The notes under the pieces were generated by a model that saw only the letters and a list, made by a program, of their open reading frames with translations, was not told the origin of the DNA and did not search any database. DNA of 64,000 bases from Fagopyrum homotropicum (taxonomy: Eukaryota > Streptophyta > Magnoliopsida > Caryophyllales > Polygonaceae), in NCBI GenBank assembly GCA_033239125.1, contig BSWB01000005.1:103167994-103231993 (forward strand). The letters run 5' to 3'. Below, piece after piece: positions 1 through 13,835 of this stretch. Within the stretch, counting starts at the first letter, position 1, and each line of letters begins with the position of its first letter. Made by a program: the position numbers and the translations under genes.

Positions 1-629
1 ATTTATAGCTTTCGTGTTTATGCGAGAGTATTGTAAAAGTAGTTGAACAAGTAACATACATCATGCGCATAACGAAGTAATGTGATAAAGGCAAGCGAAC
101 AATCAAATTAAATGCTAATAATCTGGAAAAAAAGAAGAATTTAACGACGGACAATTCAAAGATATATCACAAACATAAATTTGTATTCCCTCATATCAAA
201 ATTGTAAGGTATTGGGAGTCTTGGACACAAAAATTAAAGAATTATTGATTACATTTTGCATCACCCTGATTTTGTGTTAAATGTGAGCTCCTAATTACTG
301 GTATATACTTATTCTTCGTACCATTAGATTACACCAATACATTACATTCCTCATACTTCATAGGGAGTGCCCTATTACTTGGAGATAAAAACTTTTCACT
401 TTTCCACCCGTCTTTTCAACTTCTCACTAAAATCAGTAAAGTAGTTCAATGCCTTACAATATCGTCCAAATGTTTTTTGTTTGGAGCCAAAGTTTGGAGT
501 AGTTTTCTGAACTTTTTGAAATTAAAATTTATACTTATGATTCAACTTAGAGCCCAATTTTAATTGATTCTATGAGATTTATATATTAGGATTATTCAAT
601 TAACAAAAAAAAACCCAAGTTCCCTTGAT
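1..629. other. AT-rich intergenic DNA
   Basis: No long open reading frame, recognisable repeat or RNA gene is visible. The stretch is AT-rich with short homopolymer runs only. Confidence 0.5.
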
Positions 630-917
630 ATGACTTACATCAATAATATGGACTTGAATATTTTTCTAAAGGAGCCACTTCCATTTGATTTGAATGATTT
701 ACCTTATACAAAGCTTGAAGAAGATAAAATCAACTACAATAATCTGATGCTATAGCAACAACAACACATCATACTTGAACACGTGAACGCCAACAAAGAG
801 ACCGAGGAAGAACATGTCGACGGGATTATTGATCTAATTATTGACCAACCATTGACAACGATGACTCGATCACCAATTCCAGTACTTGTTTTGGATAAAT
901 ATCAGCATAATATATGA
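630..917 (+). pseudogene. short broken reading frame, unknown protein fragment
   Basis: A frame opens with ATG at 630 and reads for 41 codons to a TAG at 753-755, then continues in the same frame to a TGA at 915-917. The stop is followed directly by three Gln codons, so TAG may come from CAG. The predicted peptide is rich in Asp, Glu, Asn and Leu and contains the string PFDLNDLP. I do not recognise the family. It could be a decayed transposon-derived or single-exon gene fragment, or chance. Confidence 0.2.
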
Positions 918-1917
918 TTCTTACTAGATGTATGTTATATCAGGACTAGTACAAATTATTTCTATTTGTATGATGGTATTGTGTATTTGTGTATTATGCG
1001 GCCAAATTAACTAAGCAAGCTTTTATGAGATTTATATCTAGTAATTAGGCCCATGGTATAAATATATTTGGTAAATATACTCCTAATCAACATCTTACTT
1101 CCGGCTTTAATTTAATGAAAGTGGTAAAAATTGAAGGGATACAAAAACCTAATGAAAATAGAAAAGAGCTTATTTGACCAAATTCTTTTATAATAGTTTG
1201 TATTAATTTTTATCATTTTTTTCTTGTTATAAATTGTAACGCTTAACCAAACTATTGAAATTAGTTATAAATATACATTATTTATGACTTCATCTTAAAT
1301 TACTTAACGTAACTTTAACTAGTTTAGAGCAGGTAGGGGTTAATTACAAATGAGAGATTATCAATGATGGTTTCTTAATGTCAACATAAATGTTTTCTAA
1401 CTCTTATCGAACAAAATTAGGCCACATATAAACTCAATATAAACCTTCATTCTCTGGAAACAGCAATTCAAATCCCTTTGCACATTGCCAATTCACAAGT
1501 CAAAAGAGACCAGTAACAAGTGTCAATAAAATTGGAAATAAAAGGAGACAGGCTTAAGATCTTATCGAATGCATAACATAGTAAACAAATTGACTTATTA
1601 CATATTTACATCAGAATATTGTACTTGATTTTACCTCCAAAAGTACAAGGAAGAGCATATTTGAGTTAGATGGAGCATCTAATAATATCTTTGAGCTACA
1701 CAAATCAGGAAAACCAAGTAGTTTAGCTCTAGGCGAACACACATAACAGTAGCAAATTGTTAATTGTACAATCTTGTACGCTACTGTTGCCATTAGAACA
1801 GTAGCTACAACAAGGACAAAATGCACGGCGCTTACCCGAAGAATAGCTTGCATTCCCTGCCCTGCCCTGCCCTGCCTTGGTAGTTTTGATATCGCTCTGA
1901 TATTGAGGTATCGGGAT
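918..1917. other. 3' flank of the PAP phosphatase gene
   Basis: No coding region is seen. The right part (about 1600-1917) lies just downstream of the stop codon of the minus-strand phosphatase gene and probably includes its 3' UTR. A short CCCTG-type tandem run sits at about 1856-1877. Small ORFs here look accidental. Confidence 0.4.
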
Positions 1918-4886
1918 TTACAAGCAAGACGATTCCCAGCTATCATTAACTGCTCTGATGATCTTCTCATGTAGAGTAGCTCCTGCACATGCAATAATAC
2001 CACGGTCCAGACCTTCCAAGTATATTCCCCTGGAGAAGTCTAGTGGTCGTCCCCCTGCATCCGTTACAACGCCACCCGCCTCCTGTATGATAACAACACC
2101 TGCCGCATGGTCCCATATCTTCTCTCTGTACCCACCCTTTGCAAACTTCATGAAGATCTCAGCGTCTCCACGTGCCACAGCTGCATATTTCACCATGCTG
2201 TAAACGCGTAGTGGTTGCTTCCTGCACATTATGTTCACAGCAGGACGAAGGTAACCAATCGTGGATACATTCTCACCGCTAACTAACCTGTCTCGTAGTT
2301 CATATTCATTTCCTAGATTTACTCTACTCATGGCAAACCCATATTCATCGAGTTTTATTATTTCCCATCACTCTAATAATTTCATGAACACCAAAACAGA
2401 TAATACAGAAAAGATCAGCAAATGTTGCAGCTCCTGAGATTGGTTTCAACATTTTTATCTTGCGAAACTGAGAACTTGAGAAGCTGAAATGATTGTCAAG
2501 GATATACTTTTCTGTAGCTTCTAAGTAAAAACATGTAATGTGTATTAAACAGAACAGAAAAGGAAATTTAGCATAGCATTCGGCCATCAATATAAGTTAG
2601 TTGGAATCAAAACTTCGATCATGAAGTATTGGAAAGATATATGCGCACCTAACTCCCACACTATGAGCAAGTCCAGCTGTGAAAGAATGACTTGAATTTG
2701 CTCTTTCTACCGGTTCACAGAAGGTAGACAAAGCTGGATCTTCAATGCGGGACACATGAATAGGCCTAGAAGGGCTTGATGAGGAAAGATATTTAAATCC
2801 ATCGAGCAATGGCTGCATCCAAGCCCTTCCACTACCACTCTTAGCATACAAAACAAAACCCTTGTCCCAAGATTTAGAAGTTTGAGTAAGCTTAGAAATA
2901 ATCCTGTGGTACCGATGATGATAGCTCAACCATTCCTTTCTCAGCGGATAATTAGGGCAACCAAGAACTCCAAGGACTACTTCACCATCTTCTATCAATG
3001 CTAGAGCAACAGCATATTGATCCCCACGAACAAATCCTAATGTACCGTCAACTGGATCGAGAACCCAAAATCTACCTTTAGGACCACCAGCGGAATTACA
3101 TCGGCTTATGGCTTCAAGTACCTCTTCCTCTTGGAGGGGCATCTGTGGACCTTTCATCCCAAAATGGGGTGCTTCAGCTAGACACTTATTCACAGTTCTT
3201 ACGACAGATTTTAATAGGCCCTCAAAATCAGCTCGTGAAAGGCTTTCAACATCTTCCTCTGCTACAATAGAAACATGTTCACTCCCGAAAGATTCCGACA
3301 GTACCCAGCTTACTACTGCTTGGACACTCCAATCTGATTAAATTTCATGATGAAGAGGATTAGCAAACCCACATGTCAACTGTAAATGACAGAAGCTCAG
3401 TTAGGCTTATCCCGCAACGTTGTTCTTGTTTTGACCAGGAATTGTAAACATTTTATATTGGAATACAGAGGAATGCAGGAGAGGTCAAAACATGTCAAAA
3501 TTATATATACATCTCCCACTAACAGTAGTCACCAATAAGAAACTGGTTTACACTGTCTTGCTATTACTGAAACCTATTCTATGCTGTTGAAATCTCCATA
3601 GCAAATTCATCATCAACTATTAAATATTTTAATTTTTTTTACTGCATGCATCTAGCAACCCTACATGCGAATTTAACCAACAAATAGTTTACCATAATTC
3701 CTCAATCTGTTGAGATTAACACCAAAACATAAAAAGCACATTATCAAAATTTAGAAATTTAAATTGGAAACAAGCATTATCAACAAGTTGCACATCTGGG
3801 AGCCAGAAACTGAAGACAGCTTCTAACAAATAACACTCCCTAGTAGGGACACACTCTCAGTCTTGCAACCAACCAGCTTTATTCGCTGGATACAATATAA
3901 AGGAAAAGAATGGGATATAGCCAATTAATGGGGGAAGTGAGAACCGCTTTGATGGCATTAATCAGTAAATAAGGCAAAGTCAAGATGATATTTTCGCTGG
4001 AGACCAAACAATAGAAAGAGTTGATCTTTCTCCAGTCACACCATTGTCCTTGGTTTATTTTTAAAAGGTTTCAACATGAGAAATGAATTGTTTTCTCCAC
4101 ATTTCCTTTCTCTGGTTTATCATCTAGATGATCAAATAAAACATGAGTTACTTCATCTTTAGCTTGTTTACATTAAAAAGGAAGTCCTTATTCAATTCCT
4201 AAAACAAGTAGTTTAATTTGAGTAATCTAAAGTAACTAGTTTCCTGACTTGCTGCAGCAATGCTGACATTTATCAGGCAATTCACCCTACTAGTGAATTC
4301 CGACTACCTATTCACGTTGAATACCCATCCTTGTCTCAGTTCAATACTGGTGTTTCTTTCAACTATGCTAATCGATCCACAATTCAGTTACAATACCATC
4401 ATGTACACAATTAAAGCTCTTACACGGCAGCTTATGTGATGTAATCCGAAATGGGATGATAAGAAAGTTCGATAGCATACCAGCAACTGTGACAGGGGAA
4501 TTGTCCCCCTTGGAGTGAAGGAGATTAGTTTTGTCGGAAATGAGGGCTTGCTGAACCTTCTGGCAAAGGGAGCAAGCCATCTGGACAGCTCGGACCGCGA
4601 CGTCCAATTCAGCGGAGAGATCCCGGGAAGCGGAGACTACATCTATATCTACATCTACATCTACATCTACATCTACATCTACATCTAAAGAGGGATTTCC
4701 GGTGTGAGCCTGCATAACCGTAGAGCAAAGGAGACGGATGGCGTGGAGGCGATTGAAGGAGAGAGAAAGAGGAGAATTCCGATGGATATGGCAGTAGTTG
4801 TGGAAGGTATTAGGTGATCGTCGGAAGGGGAGAGATGAAAGGGGAAGCTCAAGCAAGGAGAGTGAGTTGATCAAATTTGTAGGCAT
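1918..4886 (-). CDS. 3'(2'),5'-bisphosphate nucleotidase (PAP phosphatase), organelle-type, 3 exons
   Basis: Exons on the minus strand are 4886-4481, 3333-2649 and 2221-1918, each bounded by GT..AG; they sum to 1395 nt, an exact 464-residue frame plus stop. The product belongs to the inositol monophosphatase/FBPase fold, which uses metal ions to remove a phosphate from 3'-phosphoadenosine 5'-phosphate, a by-product of sulfation. Metal-site motifs are all present: EED at about residues 162-164, DPVDGT at about 228-233, and WDHAAG at about 400-405. The first 60 residues are rich in Ser, Arg, His and Leu with almost no acidic residues, suggesting a mitochondrial or plastid transit peptide, as in the predicted organellar plant member of the family. 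The protein is longer than typical members (350-400 residues) because of this leader and a Val-Asp repeat. The frame is intact. Exact substrate and compartment are inferred from the family. Confidence 0.9.
4638..4687 (-). repeat. in-frame hexanucleotide microsatellite coding for Val-Asp
   Basis: About eight copies of a GATGTA-type hexamer lie in exon 1 of the PAP phosphatase and translate as alternating Asp-Val, with one unit changed to Asp-Ile. It lies between the putative transit peptide and the catalytic domain. Length changes in steps of 6 bp would not shift the frame. Confidence 0.9.
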
Positions 4887-6487
4887 TTCCTACTCTTTCT
4901 CCACTCTCCGCAATGATGGGGGAGGACTACAAATCGGAAAGGATAAGCCCACTGCTACTACTGATTGCTTGTGCCTTTGTGGTCTGGAAAATCAAAATAT
5001 CTCCTCAATCAAAACCCTAAACATAACAAGCGTTTTCCTCCTCCATCCACGACCGCCAAATTGGAGATTGAAGTTCAATTTCGGAATTCAATTTGAGCCA
5101 GACTCGATCAGCTGATTTCTACGCGACCCCGAAAAGAAGAATTCCAAGGCAAATGATAATATCCCCCTACTGTGTTTGGCAAGAGATTATTTACTGATAA
5201 TGATATGCGCTCGCTAAACACCCTTGGGCTATTGGTATTAATTTAACACACTAAATTTTCATGTTATATTTATGTGGTTTCCAAATGTATCCGCATAAAT
5301 CTTTTGTACGCACCCTCACGTCGTGAGAGCATTGTAGTGCCAATTTTTTTTATTTTTTATTTTGACTACTGCGCTTATCATATGTGTAGTTGAAAATACT
5401 ATCAACTACTTATGCGAAGTGTGTAGTTACGGTGATTATGAAAGATTTTCGCCGGTATATCTATTAACCCTTAATATTTACCCTTCTTTTCATGGGTTCT
5501 CGTTCTTCTCTCATTGTTTGTCGTTAGTGTTTTCTCGACAGAAGAAGCGATGAGTCCTCCAAACGGAATATAAAGACGAATGATTTTTCATTCTACGTCC
5601 TCAATGAACCTTTGCACATTGCTCTCTCGACAACACACATTATCTAAGATCTTTTTTTATAGACTTGAGTGATGAGAACTAAAGCGAATAAGGCTGATGA
5701 AGAATTGAAGATGTTAAAATTCATGTTTTCATTTTCTATACTTTTTGTTATGGATTATAAATCCAAACAATTAAATTTAAGTTGAATTATTCTCCATGAA
5801 ACTGAATTAGTTTAATGGATGTTATTCTTTGTTCAATTTTTCTTTATTAGAATTGAACACTAAGTGGGAAGTCGATTTTTGAGTTTGTATGTTTCTTAAT
5901 TCCATTTACCTTATAGAACACATTTTAGAGAAAGTTCCCCGACATATGAGATTGATTCTGACCTGTCCACGGGCACAGAGGCTCCTATTTTCTTTGTTTG
6001 TAAGCACTTTCGTTTTTGCATCATCATCTAGGGTTTAGTTTTTCAACAACAACCAATAATGGCTTTTTACTTTGGGTTGTATATGGGTAACGAGAATGAT
6101 GTCAAAGTCTCTTATTAAATTTGAGTTGTATTATTTCTAGCATCATCATTAGAGATTGAATTTGGGTGAATTTGTGTTGTATTCTCATTCACGTGATTTG
6201 TTGATATGCCTTGAATTGGGCTTGCCATCTGTTTGAGCATTTACTATTTAACTCAGTCTTATACTTGACGAGCAAGTGTATTATCCTAAGGTTTCGTTAC
6301 TCTATATATTGTAGTGTTCCATGTACCTTCAAATTATCCAGTTATCATTTGTTTATTTATATTATGAAACTCAATAAAATCTCTTTGAAAGTGGATGTAA
6401 CCATTATTGGGGTGAAACACTATAAATTTGTGTTGCCTTTCTTGTGTGTTGAATTATGATTTTTTTTCATAATTCCTCATAATAAAC
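4887..6487. other. upstream region of PAP phosphatase; possible Copia LTR remains
   Basis: The left few hundred bases are upstream of the minus-strand phosphatase and should hold its promoter, though no single box can be called with confidence. The right part is AT-rich and ends just before a degenerate methionine-tRNA primer site, so it may contain the 5' LTR of the Copia remnant. Without a second LTR copy its boundary cannot be set. Small ORFs here have no recognisable content. Confidence 0.4.
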
Positions 6488-6499
6488 TGGTATAAGAGA
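6488..6499 (+). other. degenerate initiator-tRNA primer-binding site of the Copia remnant
   Basis: TGGTATAAGAG matches the usual plant primer site TGGTATCAGAG with one change, and lies about 40 bp upstream of the first gag codon at 6537, as expected for a Copia element. Confidence 0.55.
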
Positions 6500-6536
6500 T
6501 TCGGGTTCTTTGATTTTCCGTAATTTGGGAGAAAGA

Positions 6537-8818
6537 TGTCTTCTTTCAACACAAAGATCGACAAGTTCACATGGAGAAATAGTTTCAATTTGATGCAAAT
6601 CAAGATGCGGCCGTTGTTGAAACAACAAGGCTTATGGGAACCGTTTCCAAAGAAGGAATTTAATAAGGAAAAGGGGGTTGTTGTCAAGGAAGGAATCCGA
6701 TAAGGAAAGGGCGATGTTGTTGAGATGGACACTCAGGAGGATAATACACATTCAACCATCATGTTGTTTCTCGCATATGATGTCTTATGCAAGGTTTCGG
6801 ATCAAGACACTATAATCAAATTGTGGTTGAAGTTGGAGAGCCTTTACATGATGAAGTCTCTCATCAAGTAGTTGCTTCTAAAGCAACATTTGTTCAGCCT
6901 ACGAATGTAGGAAGATACACAACTTTGTGAACGCTTAGATCACTTGAACACAATTTTTATAGGTTTGCGTAATATTGAGGTTAAGATTGAGGATGAGGAT
7001 GTTGCATTAATTTTGTTGGTATCTTTTCCATCATCATATGAAAACTTTTTTCAATCATTTGTTGTTGGAAAATATACTATTATTCTAGAAGATGTCGGGT
7101 ATGCCCTTCATAAAACGGAACTACGCCATAATATGAATGAAAGTGGTGTAGGTAAGGATGGTCAGGCATCTGGCATGTACACAAGCAGAGGCAATGGACA
7201 AGAAAAATCAGGGAAGAAGAAGGACAAGAAGTCGTCTTCTTCAAAAGGTCATAAGTCTAATGACGTCTATAACTATTGTAAGGAGAAAGTGCATTGAAGA
7301 ACAAATGTCCTGAGAAGAAGAAATCGTAGGATTCTAAGTTTATAACTGTTACAGAAGATGATTTTAAATCAGATGAGGATATAACTTTAGTTGTTGGTGG
7401 ACACACTTATCAGGCTGATGTGTGGGTTCCTCAATCCGGGGATTCCTATCACATATGTCCCAACAAAGAGTGGTTTTAATCTTATAAGTAGGTAGATGGT
7501 GGTAATATTTTCATGTCCAACAATAATGTCTACAAGGCAGTTGGAATTGACTCGATTAAAATCAGGACACATGATGGTAGATTTCGTACATTGAACGAAG
7601 TCAAGCATGTTCCACTATTTGCTAAGAATCTAATATCCATGAGTATGCTGGATAGTAAGGGGTTTTGTTTCAAAGGTGAAGGTGGAGTCCTTAGTATTTG
7701 TAAAGGTTTTAATGTTATTTTGAAAGGTGCCAATAAGGGTACTTTATATTTCTTGTAGGGTTTTACCATTTTTGGGTATGCTTTTGTTGCATTTTCAAAG
7801 GTTCGCAAGGATGATATGACTAAGTTATGTCATATGAGACTTGGTCATATGGATGTAAGGGGGGTGAAGATTCTGCAAAGGAAGATCTTCTTGGTGGTCA
7901 CAAGATCACAAGACAAAAGACACACTTGACTACGTTCGGATTATTGGGGTCTATCTAGTGTTGAGTCTCTAGGAGGTCAAAGGTATATCTTGATTGTCAT
8001 TGATGATTATTTAAGAATGACTTGGTTGTTTGTCATGAAACACAAATGAGAAGATATCAAGAACTTCAAAAAGTGGAAAATGTTAGTGGAGAATCAAACA
8101 GGGAAGAAGATCAAAATATTGCGAACTGATAATGGTCTCAAGTTTTGCTCATCTGAGTTTGATCAGTTCTACAAGGATGTTGGAATTGCTCGTCATCATA
8201 CATGCAGACACACACCATAACAAAACAATGTAGATGAGATGATGAATTAGACTGTACTAGAGAAAGCGATGTGCATGCTTCCTAATGCAAAACTGGATAA
8301 GAAGTTTTGGGCAGAAGAAATGACTACACCATGTTACTTGATGAATTACAGACCTCGCACTGGCATAAATTGTAAAAAAAACTTTCTGAGGTGTGGTATG
8401 TGAAGCTAGTTGAATTAGAGGGAGTAGCAATATTGATAAACAGGTGGAGATCCAGTTTCTTCCTCAAGCAGAAGAGGAACATCCACAATGAAAAGCCGAG
8501 CTACCGGAATCTACAACATCATAAAATCATCCATCGGAAGATGAGATGGAGTCACTTCATAAGAATCGGACTTGAAAGTTAGTCATATCGCATAGAGAGA
8601 GAAAGATTATACTTGCAGATGGATTTTCAAGAAGAAGGAAGGGATGTCGCCTGCTAAAGGGGTCGAGTATAAGACTCGAATTGTTGTATGAGGTTTTCAA
8701 TAAAATGAGGCAGTGAATTACAATGAAATTTTCTCGCTAGTAGTTTGGCATACCTCCATCAAAGTGTTACTTGACAATAGTGGTACATTAGGATCTAGAG
8801 CTTGAACAACTTGATGTA
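6537..8818 (+). mobile_element. decayed Ty1/Copia retrotransposon, truncated in reverse transcriptase
   Basis: Pieces of a Copia polyprotein follow one another in the right order but in different frames. Gag starts at 6537 (KFTWRN..KMRPLLKQQGL) and continues at 6944-7297 with a UBN2-like part and a broken CCHC knuckle (CKEKVH). A protease-like stretch lies at 7387-7760, a GAG-pre-integrase motif (CHMRLGHMDVRGVKIL) at about 7830-7885, integrase core pieces (LRTDNGLKF, and FWAEEM) at 8110-8350, and the start of reverse transcriptase (NEIFSLVVWHTSIKVLL) at about 8725-8775. Many stops and frameshifts make it non-functional. It ends abruptly at about 8818 at the LTR of the next element, just where RT motif ELEQLDVK begins, so the rest of RT, RNase H and the 3' LTR are missing. 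Confidence 0.85.
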
Positions 8819-9565
8819 AAGGTGGGAATGAAACACTTTGAAAGGAAGCAATATCGCAATCTCAATTCACAAACATATATGCAATAACAAATCAAACCAC
8901 TATAGGGATCATCCAATCCTTAAATCAAGAAGAATCACCCACACATGATAAAAGAGAAGTATTTCATAAATATCAAAGCTGCAAAGTATAAGGGAAATGG
9001 AAATCTAACTCTACGGTACCGCGACACGGACTTGGAACTCTTGAAACCCTAGAACCGTCCACCCTCGGATGGGATGCGACACAACTCTAATTTGACCTAG
9101 AAAGGTCTATTAATATTTGGACCAAACCCTAGGATGGACATAAGAAGCCCAATCAATACTCATATGATACAATACAATAAAATATAATTTCAACGTCTCA
9201 GCGGCAGCAAAACGGCCACCAAATGACCGTAGGCTGGCCGTTTGGGATTTTGGAAGCTTTTCAACATGGTTCTTCAATTCTTCATTTTTCAACATAAATC
9301 TACCTTGAAACTTTGATCCTTAGTCAATATAGATGTCTTCTATGATAGGCTTGACCTCAAGGAGGATAAAAATTCGTATTTTGGCATTCTTTCATCGTTC
9401 TTGCTCATTTATAGCCTCAAACACCTAAAATACGAAATAAACCAAAGTAGATACCACAATATGCAATATGAAGAATGCATGCTCTATATGAACACAAACC
9501 AAACCAAATGAGGTATGGAATGCATGGAAATGATGAATTAAAAGACGTATGTTTTGGACTTATCA
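8819..9565 (-). repeat. 3' LTR (truncated) of the minus-strand element
   Basis: This copy aligns with 15087-16040 along its length, apart from an internal gap of about 200 bp around 9255. It ends on the right in CA (TG in the sense direction). Sequence matching the first 394 bp of the other LTR is absent; Copia sequence lies there instead. Confidence 0.75.
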
Positions 9566-10133
9566 AATAACCCATACTTAAACCTTACTCGTCCCCGAGT
9601 AAGATCATGATATACGAAACACTATATGCAAATAAAGCATGCCTCAGCTAGAAAGAAGAATAACTTTTCAAACCATATCATCATATCATCAGTCACTATC
9701 AAAGGAAGAAAGATGAATCATAACTCTCCATACCGCTCAAAAGATAATGTGTTTCACTCAATCTCACATGATGTGTTTAGGCATGTTCGCTCTCAGACGT
9801 GTGTGTATCGTGAACGATATAAATTTAAATTTATAACCTAAAATATAAGCCTGAAACAATATGCGAACCCGCAGTGTACGGATCAATTGTAATAACAGCA
9901 AATACTCCAAGGTCGAACATTGGGACTATGGTGAAACAAAGCACGGTATATAAGGTTGTCAATAAAAAGCAAGCAACAAAGCAAAGATATCAAAGATGAT
10001 GTAATAATCAGATAAAGGAATGCAGATTCTAGAGGTTAAATCATCCAATTGTGGTTCCGACTCAAGATCTCAAAGGATAACATGGACAAAGATGAAGTTT
10101 GCATGGGAAGGTATTTCTAAGGTGGGAATAGAT

Positions 10134-10392
10134 CACCGAGTAAGTCTCACTAATCACTATCCCAAACCAAATATCCTCTCACCGGGTAAGTCTCAAGGAA
10201 CTAAGGGAAGGAACTATAATCTCAAACCAACACACCACCTAATGGGATAGAACTAACCTTTACCGGGTAAGTCTCAGGCTAACTCACAAAGGTAGGATGA
10301 AGGCACACTCAAACCCTAAAAAGGATAAACCTTTATTACCTAACACTCATCATCATAGGTATACAAGCAAAGGAATCACCGAGTAAGTCTCA
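10134..10392 (-). repeat. four dispersed 16-bp repeats in the element interior
   Basis: The string CACCGAGTAAGTCTCA or close variants occurs at 10134, 10180, 10261 and 10377, within non-coding interior sequence. Spacing is irregular. Its role is unknown. Confidence 0.6.
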
Positions 10393-13300
10393 TCCTAGGC
10401 TTGCGTATGGACCAAGAAAGATGCAACAAGGATAGGATTTGGCAAACTAAAACCTAAACTCAGGTATGGATCAGATAAGGTCACGCCTCGTTCAGTTCAT
10501 GTCCGATCTGGGTTGAGATGTTCTATGAACCGACCGAGGTGAGGTTCAACTAAGGTTTGGCTCGAGCTTTCAGGGTCCACTAAGGTAAAGGCTCATTCTT
10601 TCATCGTCTTTCTCACAACCTTCAGCCAATCACCCTAGAATCGCACAAGAATTTAACCAATAATCATCATGATAACAACAATCAAATATATGAATAAAGA
10701 AGCAATATCCAAACAAGAAAACCTTAACAAAAAGGTCTCAATAATCACTCAATCAAACAAACAAACAAACCAAACAACCAGCAAATTGTGTTCCTCATTC
10801 ACAAACCAAAAGACAACAATCAAACAATCTAAGAAAACCTTACAAACTTCCTTCAAAAGCCTTCAACTTTAACTTCAAAGCCAAGTTCCTTCAACTTCCT
10901 TCCTTCCTTGGAATATCTTCAATCTTCCAAACTCATCAGCCAACCAGACATACTTCCATCCAGAAAATATCTTCCAATATATAGGAGAATCACTTGCCAA
11001 AAATAAAAGATCTCATAGGCCATGGGCCATCCGTCTCGATCCCGCCCAACGAAATCACCTCGGTCGAGGTGATACTGTAGCCAACCGAGGTGATCCTCAG
11101 CTTCGTGCAAATCTCTCAAAACTTAACCAAAATCAAACTTCTGTCCAACTTCCATGGTTTCTATGCCTTTCTTGTAGCTCCTCAATGTTCCATAATGTTG
11201 CTCCAATGACTCCTTAGATCCCTTGGCACCAAATTGCTCCAAAATGTGTCATTCTCCCTACAATTACAACAAAACTAGGTGTAGACCTCGTGCAAAGGTA
11301 AACAAAACAACATAATGATCAAGAATATACATCCATGCATGCAGATTTATGAAGATAAAACGTCCAAACCAATCCCAAAACATAGACTATAATACATGCT
11401 ATCAAGACATATAACAATAATCACTCAAACTCAACAACCATGCAAATATATTACCATAGTCTTCTCAAGACATTCTTAATCTCCACCACTTGTCAAATGA
11501 AACTAAAATACAAGATATGAATCATGATGTCTTTTTATAGGGTCTAACGGGGCCATGGGACAAAGGAAAAACAACGTTGGTAGAAAAATATTTGGTATTG
11601 TGGTGCAATTAAAATATCCAGGGTACCGAATCTGCATAAACTCAAAACCTCTTCAATGAAACAACACACCGGCCAAAGGCGAAAACTTATATATATTGCT
11701 GCACTATTTCAGGAGCTCATAACACTTGACTTTTAGACTCTTTAGAACCACTTTTCAGGGATAAACACTATGAAACTTCATTTTGACCAAATGCTTACTT
11801 ATTTGCAGCATCAACGATGAAGGGAACTTTTTTCGTTCCTTTTACCAACCAAGAAGGATATTCATAAGCATAATACTTTCCAAATTCATGCATTAACTCT
11901 TGCGAATATTAACACTTATTCGGGGGAATACCCCATACTTGATTTCTTCATTCATCACTTCCATCACAACCCCAAATAAGGCCAAATGAGGCTATATCAC
12001 ATATGTGAATCATTTTTTAGGGGCACCATAGAAGAGAGAGTAAAGGCAAGAAGTGGATAATTGAAGGGAAATATATATAAAGTTAGAAATAATCACGTAT
12101 ATAGGCTTAACAAAGAGGGCTTCAATCATCTTCACACACAAGTATATAGAATCAAATGGAAATGTAGTCTTGAAATAAAAGTCAATCACAAGTTCTAGAA
12201 GAAACTACGCATGTTGGAGATCACACAAAAAATATGAAGGAAAGAACACATGAAATGCATGTCTAAAGGTCAAGAGCTCTCACAGGGTAATGTCTATTTA
12301 AGTTATTCATCAAAATTCATCCAACAATTCATGTGCATAAACAATGGCAAAGATATCATCTAAAGCATTGTAAGCACGTCAACTATCAAGTACAAAATTT
12401 CCAATATATCAAGATTAAGAAGGCAATACAGACTCTGTCCGACTCAACTACACTAAATGCAAGCAGAAATGCAAGGAAATGACACAACAAAAATAAAAAG
12501 ATTGAAAAGGGAAACATGTGACATGATAGGAAAACATGAATGCTTGAGTGAGTACAACCACCCCATACTTAAACTCCACATTGTCCCAAATTTGGAAAAG
12601 AGTAAGTAAATAAAGAGAATACTCACAAAAGCATGAGATGCAACATGTGGTGGTGGCGGTGAAGAACAAAGAAGGAAGAATCACACATCAATCATCAAGC
12701 TCGAAATCATTATTTGTTTTTGTCGGTTTTAAGATGAACTTATAGTACCTACAAAAGCATGTGTGAGAATGGAAAAGTAGAAGGCATGACCAATGACGTG
12801 CAACAATCATCAACAAACCTCAAGCAACTCTCAAAAACCTTCACAATTTCCACAAAAATACTAAAAAAGTCCAAAAATTGCAAAAGTTAACCAAAATGCG
12901 TGAAACTGCATGGCAAGGCATCAATAAACATTAAATTCAACAGCATATCCAAGGCAATATAGATCAAAGAAAATGCTTCAAACATAAATAATTCCCCGAA
13001 AAGCATTTCTACCGCTCAAAACAAGCAAAGTATGCATACAGACATAAAACAAAATGATAAAAAAAAGCCACACATCGATGGAATACATTCATCATAGTCT
13101 ATAATAATCATATCAATCATAAGCATTAGCCAATTTGAGGCAAATCAGTTCACAACAGAAAATTACAAATTCTAGGATTTTTGGAATTTTCTAGGTGGGA
13201 AAAGTCATAAGATCTTCAATTTCAAAGATAAATCATGCAAGAATCAAATTATGAACGAAGATTAAAGCAATAAATCATACCTCGGAGGGATTGAATGTAA

Positions 13301-13659
13301 TAGGAATTGAGATTTGTGAGAATGGAGGGCTCGAAAATACCGAAGAGAGGTGTAAAGAAGGTACCAATGGCTTGTGAAGCCGGAACTTCAGTTTTCGGAG
13401 TCTACAGAGGTGAGACGGACAACAAACAGGGTTAAAACGGTCATGAAATGGCCTCTATGGACGTAGGCTGGTCGTATGTATTGGATTTTTTGGAAGCACG
13501 ACTTCCTACGATCAATGAAATGGCTTCCTTGGTCGTAGGGTTGCCCGTAGGTGATGGAAGGGTGGCCGTATGTAGTCGTTTGAATTAAATTCTTGGCTAC
13601 AAATTTTCAAATTAAACAAAAAAATCTCTGGAACATCCAAAACCGCCTCCCTACGGTTT

Positions 13660-13835
13660 TGAGACGGTCATAGGCTGGTGGTAGGGTGGTGATAGGTAGG
13701 TGGTAGGCTGGTGGTAGGCAAGTGGTAGGATGGTGGTAGACTCGTGATAGGATCGTTGTAGGCAAGTGATAGGTTGGTGGCAGGGTGGTAGGCTGATGGT
13801 GGACTAGTGGTAGGTTGATGGTAGACTGTCCTTTT
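13660..13835 (-). repeat. minisatellite of GGTGGTAG-type units
   Basis: A strand-asymmetric, G-rich array of degenerate 10-20-bp units built on TAGG[C/T]TGGTGG lies inside the minus-strand element. It translates on the minus strand as His/Pro/Thr/Tyr-rich low-complexity peptide in several frames, which is an effect of the repeat, not evidence of a gene. Confidence 0.75.
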
